Positions 36,965-48,117 of a DNA stretch of 64,000 bases are shown piece after piece. This stretch comes from Watersipora subatra (lineage: Eukaryota > Bryozoa > Gymnolaemata > Cheilostomatida > Watersiporidae). The notes under the pieces are model-generated. The model was given only the letters and a program-made list of their open reading frames with translations, made no database searches and had not been told where the DNA came from. Position numbers and translations under genes: made by a program. Positions within the stretch are counted from its first letter, which is position 1; the number at the start of each line of letters is the position of its first letter. The stretch is from NCBI RefSeq assembly GCF_963576615.1, contig NC_088716.1, positions 3,720,001 through 3,784,000 of the forward strand. Direction: 5' to 3'.

Positions 36965-37617
36965 AGCATCAAATTCCCTTTAATTTGACTGACAAAAAGA
37001 AGTCACAAACCGACTGAAAGTATATACATAGCTTTTATTGCTATTAGCAATAATCAATGAAACAATGTTTTTCGCTACACGCCAGAAAAAAGATGAGAAG
37101 GCAGAAATCATGAATTATTGAGGGAGTTAAACAGAAGTGCTTTAAAAACTGGTAATTTAATAGAATTACGAAGGAGTAGGATAGTGAGTTGAAGGTTGTA
37201 GTAATAGAGAGTTCATAAACTCAAGCATGCTATAGTGGATTTAGTATGTTAGATTGATCATCTGGAGAATAATAGTTGAGTTGGTTTTTTTTATCAACAA
37301 AAAAAGATATCATACTGTACTCAGTCGAGTCTCTGATAGAAGACTTTAAAATTTGAACAAATAAAAAAGGCTAAAGAATTAAAATACAAAAAATTTATGA
37401 GGAGTAATCCAGAGGCTTGTTCATCGAATTTCCAAAGTGAGAGGAAAAAGATATTTCAAGCTATATTAATCTCTAATAACCAGCTACTCAGCGTGTTCAA
37501 CAAATATATAGCATAACCATCTTCTTTTGTACGGAATATATATGAACATGATGATACGGTGAGAGTCTTATCTATAATCATGTTGACGCTGGTGCAGATG
37601 AGAGTTCCCAGTGAGTG

Positions 37618-40600
37618 ATGAGGGGTCTAAGTAGGCAGCTGTATTGCAAACCAGTCAGCATGAGGGACAGAACTAACTGGTTACAGGCCATAGTCGGCCT
37701 CCTTCAGCTACTAACTGGAGCCACCATAGTCGGTGTCGAGGCTGAGATAATACGCCTAGAAGAGCCGGGCACCCCCGGAGCGTTCTCTCTCCTGCATAAA
37801 GAAGTTGCTCTTAAAGGTAAACTCAGGTTGGCATGTTGCATTAAGGTTTCAAAACTATGAGTATGTTCATACTTAATTCTGCAACTTTTGCCTGACTATG
37901 CAAGGTCAGAAGGTCAGAGTTATGGTCAGAAGGTCAGAGTCATGGTCAGAAGGTCAGAGAGCATTGAAAGCTGGTTCATCTTCTCATAGATTGCTTTCAT
38001 TTTTGAAAGGGTTAGGCCTGATATACTTACGAATTTTTATGTGGAGGTGATCATTAGTAGCAGTATTGTATTCACATACTATATTATACCTTATTATAAT
38101 TATATCATAAATCAATCATCTTTATTTAGCACTTGCCTAAAGTTATCATCTCAAAAGGCAGTAAATTAACTGTTTTATTAATTCCACTAGTTTAGTGCTC
38201 CATAAATTACTGTGTTGTCATGGTAACTGTTGGTTTTTTCAAGGAAACGTGATATCAAGTAAGTAACCTTGATTATTACCACAAGGTATAGCAGTATATA
38301 ACTATGCGGCTGGTAAGGCAAGAAATTATTCTAAAATATTAGACTGCCATAAAATTTCCTCCTAAATGGAAGTAGCGGCAGCAACCTCAACAACAGATAT
38401 GATAATCTAAGTAAGTCATTGGCTAAGTTACCGCAAAAATGGATTAATTTGAATTACCAAAAGCTAATAGCCTACTAATTGACTAGTGTCTCCTCTTCTT
38501 TCAGTTTTTCCCATTTATGGGTTTATGGCCCCCACCAATGGTATTTATGGGTTGCCCCCACCAATGGTATTTTCTGAGAGTTGGCTCATGAGATTCGGTA
38601 CAAAAGCGATTGTAGCCTGATGCCCTTCCTAACACCACCAGTGGTCCTTCTGTGATTTGAACCACTGACCTTCTGATTATATGCCAGCGTACTAACCACT
38701 GAACCACTGCTGCTCCCTTCTAATAGACTAGTGCAACGGGTGGTAAGGCTGGTGGTCACACATCAGCCTTAATTTTTGATGAAGTGACTCATAAAAAACA
38801 AGTTAAAAAACTCAAATCTAAGATAATTGTGTAACTAATTGATTTATTTTTTAATTTAATTTTTAATTAATTAATTTAACTTTTAATTCAATTTAATTAG
38901 ATTTTAATTTAATTCCATTGATTTAATATCTTTAGTGACAAGTACGAGTGCTTCCTGCAGTAGATGTGGTTATGAAAATAAATACATACAACCACGAATA
39001 CTTGGGTGCATTCAGATTTGAATGGGTACACTAGGCAACAAATCTATTCTGGAATTGGCAACACAGCCAGTCTTCATTAGGTCAGACTATGGAGTTATCT
39101 TCTACCATCAAGAAAACAGTTTTAGCATCTGCATGTGAAATAGTAAACGAGTGGAATCGATAAAAGAGTTGCTGCCTCGTTTGCTGCCTTTTGATACACA
39201 TGCTCAAAGATAAACTTATTATACTAAATTATAATATAACATGTAAGTACAATATACCTACTTATGCTCACCTCTACATACAAATATTTCTACTTATGCT
39301 CACCTCTACATACAAATATTTCTACTTGTGATTGTCTCTACATACAAATATGTCTACTTACGGTTGCCTCTACATACAAATTTCTGCAAGATATGAGATA
39401 AAATTTAAACAAATACTAATCTCAACTCACAAAGTGACAACATTGACAATTTTCTTTAACCATGGCAACATTGTAAAAGGAAATCGCTTATAAGAAGTAA
39501 AGAAAAATGAAAAATTACATTTTGCTCCATTAAAAAATTCTTTACATTCTTGCTTTTTCAAAAAATCACTACACCTCATACCAGACACCAACACCTTGCC
39601 AATTTACGTTATAGAACAGCGTTATACAGAAATAGCTTTTTCTTTCAACAAACATAATTTACTTACTTACTTACTTACTTACTTACTGTCTCATGGTCTA
39701 ATTTGCTTTAAACTGGCGTGTATAACGTTATAATCTATCTATAAATTATTCAATTAATTTACATTTGGTATAAATCTATGGTGAGTTCAAGTAAATTTTG
39801 AGGCATATTTCTATCACTCATGCTTTCTATCACTCACGCTTTCTATCACTCACGCTTTCTATCACTCATGCTTTCTATCACTCATGCTTTCTACCACTCA
39901 TGCTTTCTATCACTCATATTTCTATCACTCAAGCTTTCTATCACTCATATTTCTATCACTCATGCTTTCTATCACTCATGCTTTCTATCACTCATGCTTT
40001 CTATCACTCATGCTTTCTATCACTCATGCTTTCTATCACTCATACTTCTATCACTCATGCTTTCTATCACTCATACTTTCTATCACTCATATTTTTGTCA
40101 CTCATATTTCTATCACTCATGCTTTCTATCACTCATGCCGTAATGCTTCCTTTCATGAATGTGTTTTTAAAGCAAACTAAAAATGAGATATGAAAGAATA
40201 AAAATATACATTCTGAATAAATTTAGGCCATGCATAAAATAACTTAAAGCAGGTGAAGTCACACGTTTCTATCACCAACTCTACTACCTTATCTATGGAT
40301 TGCCATGTATTTCAACTATAAAAATTTTTATTTCATTTTATTTTATGTATAACTAGGCTCTTGAGTGTAGCTTTTCATATAATTATATATAATATATTTG
40401 TTTTATGCTATAATACATAACTTCTTTGATTGCTATCATTGTTCTTCTGGCTCAAGAATGAAGTAAACAACTTCGAAATACAATGGTTTTGAAATACAAA
40501 GTGGGTGTCAGAACAGATTAATTTTGTAAGTCAAAGTTTGGTGGCAATTTAGAATAGCTTTATGAATTTGGCGTTAAATTTTAATAATTATTTAATATTT

Positions 40601-42637
40601 AATAATGCTAATTGTCTATATAAATTTGATGTTTAGTTTTAATTAAATTTTAATAATTATTTTATTTACTATTTAATATTTCTGGATGTCTTAAAGAATT
40701 TGATGTTTACTCCGACTGATTTGTTAGTTTAATCAGCAAAAGGAAGTTTTCATAAACCGCTTTTCACCATTTGCTTTACTGTTATCATCCTATCTATCAG
40801 TTATCAGTTGCCTACTCTTGTCTGTGCAGGGCTATGCCAACTGGTGAGTGGTGTCGTTGTTTGGATTCAACTGTGCAGGAAAAATACGTTAACAATTCTA
40901 TTGGCGCTTGTCATGTGCAGCATGAACTCTCTTACTCTTGCCTTCCTAATATGGCAATGTGGCTACGGTAAGCAGTTCCTTAAAAGCAATGACAATCATT
41001 CCCTTATATGGCAATGTGGCTACGGTAAGCAGTTCCTTAAAAGCAATGACAATCATTCCCTTATATGGTAATTCGGTTATTGTATACAGTTCCTTATAAG
41101 GCAATGAGACTGGTAGATTTGGAGTTGAACATTTTTTAACGAGGTTATGGCAGCAGGGCAAACATTTTCTAAATAGGTTGTGTGAAAACTGCAAAAGTTT
41201 TTTGCAGTTTTGTCTGTGATGACTACATCCTAATACAGTAGGCGCTTTCGCAATGTAAATAACCATTCCAAGAACGTTTACGTTATAGGGATTTTACGTT
41301 ATAGGAACAGTAAAATACATGTAAATTGTCTAGTCCATTCCAAGATCTTTTCAAACTACCTCTTTGGCCATTCAAAAATACTAGACTTATCTTTTTAATT
41401 TATTGGCTGTATCGTAACTGTGATATTATTAGTTTGCATCGACAACTTGTCTCCTTTTTCTGATCAATTTTACTAGTTTTGTCGACTACAATGGCAGTAA
41501 TTTTTACAATGAATTGATAGGGAACACACATATTCTACGTAAACTTACTAAAATTCGCTTATTTTTTCTAGACAGCAAAGTCTATTCTGCAAAGTAAAAC
41601 TAATAAAAATATTTTATACGTCTACAATAAATCAGATCAAAAATACCTTTTTACTATAAAAAGTGGTGTTTACCTGTTTGTCGCCTATTTGTATCCAGGG
41701 GTCAAGGTTAGGATAAAAAATAACTTCCGACGATACTCCAACTTGTGACATTCACTGTAACACCTGCACCAATTGATTGCCTTCAAGTACTAATGAACAA
41801 TTACGCAGCTACCTATTTTCGGTTGTCGACACATTTGACGATTTATCACCACAAACTAAGATGTCATGGAAGTTGTGTGTATAATAAATACAAAGCTATA
41901 CGCACGCCGTTTTTCCTCTCACAATTGTGGTGAGATATGTTACCATTCAAATCGATTTTGAAAACTTACCCCGCCTTGACACTACGTTATATGGAACTTT
42001 TTATGTAGCAAAAACTTTGCACAATTTTCTTTACGTTATCTGGAATTTACATTATAGGAGTTATACGTTATAGAAACATCTACTGTACAGCAGTATGGCT
42101 ATGATATACAACTCCTGATGTACATTATGTGATGTACTATGCCTAACACAGAAGGGGAACTTTGATGAGAATTTCCTAGTACAATAATGTAGCTTAGATA
42201 AAGTTTCCTAATAATATAGAAATACCACAAAAGGTTGTTTTCTTTAGAAGTTGTCAAGCCACTTTGTTGGTCTTACCTAATATCGACATGGGTGAAAAGA
42301 TCATTTTTAACTTAAAACACCTGATCTATAAGGCATAACCCCTGCTTAAGTAGCTCGTATATATCGTGTTGTAGGAATATCGAGTATCAACGAGCAGTGC
42401 GATATGTACCCTGAGTCCTGCGTCAAGGGAACTATGGCGGCATACAGCAGGTCGCTGTTAGAGACCCAGGAGTCCATGTTTGCGATAGGAACAGCGAGTT
42501 GTCTCCTCGCTATCTTCCTACTTATACAGCGAATTAAACGCTCCATAGCTGAGTTAGAACTGAACTTAAAAACTCTTCAGAACCAATTCATCCAGCGCGA
42601 CAACCAATATGACAATGTTGCCTTATATAGCAAGTAA
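37618..42637 (+). CDS. Four-transmembrane protein, MS4A-like
   Basis: Exons 37618-37816, 40830-40967 and 42375-42637 join in phase 1 throughout; 600 nt, 199 residues. Helix 1 is WLQAIVGLLQLLTGATIVGV. Exon 2 encodes helices 2 and 3 (GLCQLVSGVVVWIQLC; TILLALVMCSMNSLTLAFLI). A Cys-containing outer loop (INEQCDMYPESC) precedes helix 4 (MFAIGTASCLLAIFLLIQ) in exon 3, and a charged, probably cytoplasmic coiled tail ends in TAA. The layout (four helices, Gly-rich helix 2 after a charged first loop, Cys pair in the last loop) resembles MS4A/TMEM176-type tetraspans. No diagnostic motif fixes the family, so the function is not assigned. The start is the first ATG of the frame; a second ATG lies 15 codons later. 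The exon 2 donor is duplicated in tandem 57 bp downstream. Confidence 0.72.
37900..37965. repeat. 18-bp repeat in MS4A-like intron 1
   Basis: 'atggtcagaaggtcagag' repeated about three times. Confidence 0.8.
38636..38722 (-). mobile_element. tRNA-derived SINE head
   Basis: On the - strand 'gcagtggttcagtggttagt' (box A) and 'gtggttcaaatcac' (box B, one mismatch) are spaced as in a tRNA. Confidence 0.5.
39240..39385. repeat. 33-bp tandem repeat
   Basis: 'tctacttatgctcacctc' + 'tacatacaaatattt' about four times. Confidence 0.75.
39805..40138. repeat. 16-bp minisatellite
   Basis: 'tatcactcatgctttc' repeated about 20 times with small variants. Because 16 is not a multiple of 3, all three forward frames run open as Leu/Ser/His-rich strings; these are not genes. 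Confidence 0.92.
40951..41066. repeat. Tandem duplication of the exon 2 splice donor
   Basis: The 57-bp block 'atggcaatgtggctacggta' ... 'cattcccttat' occurs twice head to tail, so the intron begins with a second copy of the exon end and GTAAGC donor. Confidence 0.88.
41214..42090. mobile_element. Non-autonomous TIR element in MS4A-like intron 2
   Basis: Left end 'tacagtaggcgct', right end '...catctactgta': inverted TACAGTAG termini about 870 bp apart, with subterminal 'acgttatag' motifs near both ends. No transposase frame. Related copies are at 4878, 24284 and, as a terminus only, 59436. Confidence 0.65.
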
Positions 42638-42931
42638 TGATAACTCCGAATTGTAGCAATGCTATATTGGCCATCTGCCAAATAGCGGCACAGTTAGAAG
42701 TATGTATGACCTTGTGTGTATATATAAGTTAATGAAGCACGAAACCTGACGACAGCATGGAACAGAAAGAATTGCTACTTTTATGAATGGGTCTGCTACA
42801 TTCAATATACATATACCTACGTGTATATGAGTAATCAAATCTAAATATTTCAAAATTGCTGAAATTCTGCAGTTGGCTAAATATGAATGGAAATACTTAA
42901 TGCTACAGCAAGTCAAGGTGTGTGGTCTTAG

Positions 42932-42967
42932 CTCTGAGCACATATGGTTATATGTGCTCAGAGACGG

Positions 42968-43035
<68 letters not shown>
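42932..43035. repeat. Hairpin followed by (TA)n
   Basis: Perfect 13-bp arms 'ctctgagcacata' / 'tatgtgctcagag' (42932-42963), then about 65 bp of pure (TA)n. Confidence 0.85.
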
Positions 43036-43681
43036 CAATTTCTGCGCGCATATTTAGGATGCATACATATATGGTAAATAGTCTTTAAAAATAGGCTATG
43101 TCCAGCATCAATTCTTCATCTTTGATACCTGTTCTATATTGAATAGTATAAGTCAACACAGAGGGTGAAGAAAATCATAAACTGCAGTTTTGCGAGAAAG
43201 GGAAAAATTCCAAAGAAAATTTTTTGCAATTTTTTATGAAAGATTTATTCCCAAAATAATCATGACCGAACGTGAACATGATCTTTAAAATGAATGCTAA
43301 AGTGTATAATGATCACCAGCGACAGCAGTATTGTATGCATACCATAACATAGTCAACAAATTATAGAGAAAAATAATGAAATGAATCTGATTCTGCTAAA
43401 TAAAGTATGTAACATTCGTGCACATTGCCAGTTACTGTAGTACATAGTTGAAAGTGACAATCACCTGCTAGTGCAAATCACTTGCCATGGCTACTGATGG
43501 ACATTTGACAATAAAGCGCTTGTCAAAGCTAGCCATTAACCCTGCAAACAAACAATTGTCATAGCTGGTAACTTCCCACAGTAGAGCACTTGCCACGGTT
43601 AATGACACGCTGCAACCAGGCACCTGCTATAACTGTCACCTGCAGCAGATGATCATACCTACAACCTATACAGTACACCTG

Positions 43682-46600
43682 CTAATCACTGTCAGTGAAA
43701 GAGGCTTCAGAATCACTATCATCTCCGATAAGCTCAGCAGCAGGGGCAGGAGCATCAGGTGTGTCTAATAAATCTGGGTTAAAGCCTTCGGATTTCATCT
43801 TCATCTTTACGGCTGGAGGAGGAACGCCCTGCAGTAAAAAAAATATGTAGACTACAAGTAGATGATACAGAAAAGAATTTTATACCCTCCACTACTGCGA
43901 GTCATTGTTAAGTTTAGCCATCGTTCACGTGACTCGTACAGCAAGAATATGAGATTTGTACGCATGTTCAGTGCAGCTATGATAAACCCAAGTTTAACCC
44001 TTTAAAACCTGGGCTCAAAATAATTCGGGGAGTTGTTTTCCCACCTGATCCTATGCCCAAATAAAATCATCTTCGTAGTTTGGCTTTTTTGTACTCTCGA
44101 TTTATGTAGAATGATGAGGCTTTGGTCGCTTTGTGCCTAATTTTCAGTGTAAGTCTGAAGTTTAAGCCGATTGGCCGATAAGTTCTTAAGAAATTGTCAA
44201 AAACCGAGAGCACTTCTAACTGACCGAAAAATGAAAAATGGTTTTCTAATGACATGCTGATTGAAGTTCTTTTCTATTCATAAAAAAATACACTTTACCA
44301 GACTCGGATTACTGCAATCATTATGTTTCTTCAGTTATTTCTAAAACATTTTTTTTGAGAGTGTGAAATAAGAACTATGTACTTTATTTGATTTCTGTTT
44401 CTTTGATTAGAATTTCAAAATAATGTTTGATTTGAAAGGAGTTGTGCTCCTTTATGCGCTTTCACAATGTACAGTTGTAACTACTGCCTAGGAACAGACC
44501 AGCTTGTAAATGCAAGACTAGGCTTCAGTAAGCTTTAGAATCCCCCTACGAAGGGTCATACATGTGGAGTATGGACTCCAAATGAGCAACTATAAAAGAA
44601 CTAGCTGAATGCTCGGCGTTGCATGGGCATTAAAAACAGCTTATAAACAGTTGCAAGTAATGTAACTGCCTGCCACTTGCCATTAGCCTGGCACATTGCC
44701 AAAGACTTAATTGACTACGCTATTATCCGTATTGCTAAACTTACTAATAAAAGCCGTGAGAGCAAGCTTTAGTGACGTTGCGTAACGTAGAATGCTATGC
44801 CTATTTTAACCAACATAACTGCTGATATCGCCTCAGATTTCAATGCATCTCGCTTAGGTTAATTAATGAAATATTTGCCGGGCAAACGTAAAATTCCAAG
44901 TCCAAATCCAGGATGAAATAGATATTTCATTCCTAAATTTTAATAGCTATAGCTGGACAAACCGAAACACAAACTTTGAGATTTATAAAAATAGAATATG
45001 GTAGCGTTTTGCTTGGTTGAGGAATACAAGAGTAGACAACAACTGAGTCAGGTAGGATCTGTAAAAGCGCATGCATGGCACCTCATTAAAGATTAAAATG
45101 AAATTAAAACTCTTACTAAAATTTACACCAAATTTTAGTGCAATGTATCAGAAAAGATCCGTATTTTTCTATAATTGGTGAATGTTTTTACTGTTTGGGC
45201 TGATTAAACAGCCAGAATATTCAAAAAATGAAATCAACAAAAATTGATCGCGGTTAAAATGCTTGGATCAACCCTATGTGTAATTATGAGCATGTGAAGG
45301 ATGTTGAAGTACAAGCTTGAATTTGAGTTTTTATACTGTGAACAGACAACTCCACATTTAAACAAATCAGCTCTTCCTACCAAACTAACATGAATAAGGT
45401 TTATAAACATTTGCACAAACTCTAAGACTTGGGCCCCCATTAAGACTTGGGTACCGCGGGCTCTAGTGCCCCCATTAAGACTTGGGTACCGCGGGCTCTA
45501 GTGCCCCCCTTAAGACTTGGGTACCGCGGGCTCTAGTGCCCCCATTAAGACTTGGGTACCGCGGGCTCTAGTGCCCCCATTAAGACTTGGGTACCGCAGG
45601 CTCTAGTGCCCCCATTAAGACTTGGGTACCGCAGGCTCTAGTGCCCCCATTAAGACTTGGGTACTGCGGGCTCTAGTGCCCCCATTAAGACTTGGGTACC
45701 GCAGGCTCTAGTGCCCCCATTAAGACTTGGGTACCGCAGGCTCTAGTGCCCCCATTAAGACTTGGGTACCGCAGGCTCTAGTGCCCCCATTAAGACTTGG
45801 GTACCGCAGGCTCTAGTGCCCCCATTAAGACTTGGGTACCGCAGGCTCTAGTGCCCCCATTAAGACTTGGGTACCGCAGGCTCTAGTGCCCCCATTAAGA
45901 CTTGGGTACCGCGGGTTCAACTGCTGAAACAAACACCTACCATGTTGAGCATCTTGAAAAACTTGATATATCTGGGATCCTGTGAGATTTTAGGCAGGTC
46001 TGGCTCAGGCTGAAATGAAATAAAACTTAAAATCAAAGCTAAAACAGAACAATCTATGACAAAACAAAGGATGCTATGACTGTACCATCATGACAACAAG
46101 TTATTAATTTCAAATGCATAGTGGCCTGTCTGTCCGTCTGCAACCCCTACGGCCTAAAATTTCTACGCAAAACCTCCTCTAGATTGTTGCAAGCAGGAGT
46201 CATACATGGTGAGACATTGCACCGTGAAGTCTGATGAACCTAGTCTAATGTCTCTGAGCAATACGGAGAAGCTGATTGGATGCTAGCCTGAGCAAATGAT
46301 GCTAAATAAGAGAATAGATAAACATTGAGAGTGAATTGTTATTATTGGTCAATGCAACACAGGCTGAAAAGTAGATCAAAGTTCAGATTCAGCCGATTAT
46401 TCCATGACAATAACCAATCAGAAGTGACTCTAACACCCAATGAGTGTAGTTTCACTTGGTCGATAACAACAATCAGTTTTCCTTTTAAACACGTTTTACA
46501 GAAGTATGTTTTATTTTTAAAGTTTTGTATAAAAAGGCCACAAGATCTTTGTTAAACTCCAGTCGTTAAACTGAGTGTACCGACCAATTTATAACATAAG

Positions 46601-47980
46601 CAATAACTGCAATAGACAACACAAGTGAGGTGCTTAACTCGCATCCACTTTTCGAATACATACTATTATCGACTACATACTACCCTTGTAGTCTAGTGCG
46701 CTAGATCAACAAGTGTAAAGACTACCTGTACAATTATTTGAATAGAGCAGTGAGCTGTTGCGTAGCGCAATAGTTAGAGCATCAATCATCCATGTCAAAA
46801 GTTGAGAGTTCGAATCACATATAATGCAATATCTTTTCTAACCACAAGAAAAATGCCTTTTGTCTTGATTACAATGCAGCAGGTTCCAAACTACCTGTTT
46901 CGACATGTCAGTCAAAAAAACAATGGGGTACTAAGGCATTGCATAGAACCTTGGGAAGGTCAACTGTGATCAGATCTACTACCACTGCTATACCGAGTGC
47001 CCAGCTCTTACCAAATAGCACTACCATAAATCCTACACATCACTATTAAATTTAGCATGAGAGCCATATGAACGACGCTAACCAGTAACAACCTAACACC
47101 ACTGTTCCATTTGGTAACTAAAACTGGTGAATTGATTGCAACTTTAAAAAAAGTCATAGAAAGCACTGTCTTTAAACCCAAAGAGCGATCGTCTATTCGA
47201 CTATTATTAAAATATACATTGTCTATAGAACTAACTATGAACAAAGCATAAACCCAAATCCACAAAATAACGTACTGCAATAGGAGCTGCTGCCTCTTCC
47301 TCTGTTTCTTGAGGAACAGCAGGAGCTGCTGCCGGAGCAGGTGTCGCAGCGGTTGCCTCCGCAGCCGGGGCTGACACAGGAGCAGCGTTATCTGTTGAGT
47401 CACTAGGCTTCTCCGCTAGAGTGATGGCATCCATACCGGGTATAGATGAGAGCTGAGACAAATGATCATAGGCTATGAGAGAAGACGGGAGAGGGAGGAA
47501 AAGAGTGTGAGATGAGAGAGTGGGGCAAAAAACAATACGGACAAGGGATGGAATAGAATGAAAAAAAAGTAAAAATAATTTAACCCCAATTCCCAACATA
47601 TTCCAAGCATCCATAAAGCGGACAACTGCTTACTGAATCTTGCTCAGTGCTAGACAATATAGAAATGTTCACTGTGATGTCGACACTTATGCAATTGATG
47701 AAAATAGACAGCAAGTGTATGAACAGAAGGAAAAATCTGCAGACGTGTAACCTATTCAGTGTGAAATAAAACTATGGTAAAAGAAAAAGGTCAAAGGTAA
47801 AGAAAAACCTTATGAACAGAGAGCAAATGGAAGATGGAAATACATACAGAAGAGGAAACACAATGAAGACGAGGAAGAGATTTCTTGCCGTAGATGACAT
47901 AATAATAGTGGTGAGAGGATTTTTAGACGGGGAGAGATAAACAGAATAAATACATGTATACATACAGACAGATAATAGGT

Positions 47981-48035
<55 letters not shown>

Positions 48036-48074
48036 ACCAAACCTAGCTTCCAAGCAGTTGGATTACAAGAGTGC

Positions 48075-48117
<43 letters not shown>

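Larger units (their letters stand above)
37966..40829. other. MS4A-like intron 1
   Basis: A tRNA-like head on the - strand (38636-38720), AT-rich simple sequence (38800-38930), 33-bp repeats (39240-39380), an (actt)n tract (39660-39690) and a 16-bp minisatellite (39805-40138). No coding exon seen. Confidence 0.6.

Noticed and set aside
39798-40193. Ser/His/Leu-rich repeated frames
   Set aside because: A 16-bp minisatellite cycles the same string through three frames; no gene signals.
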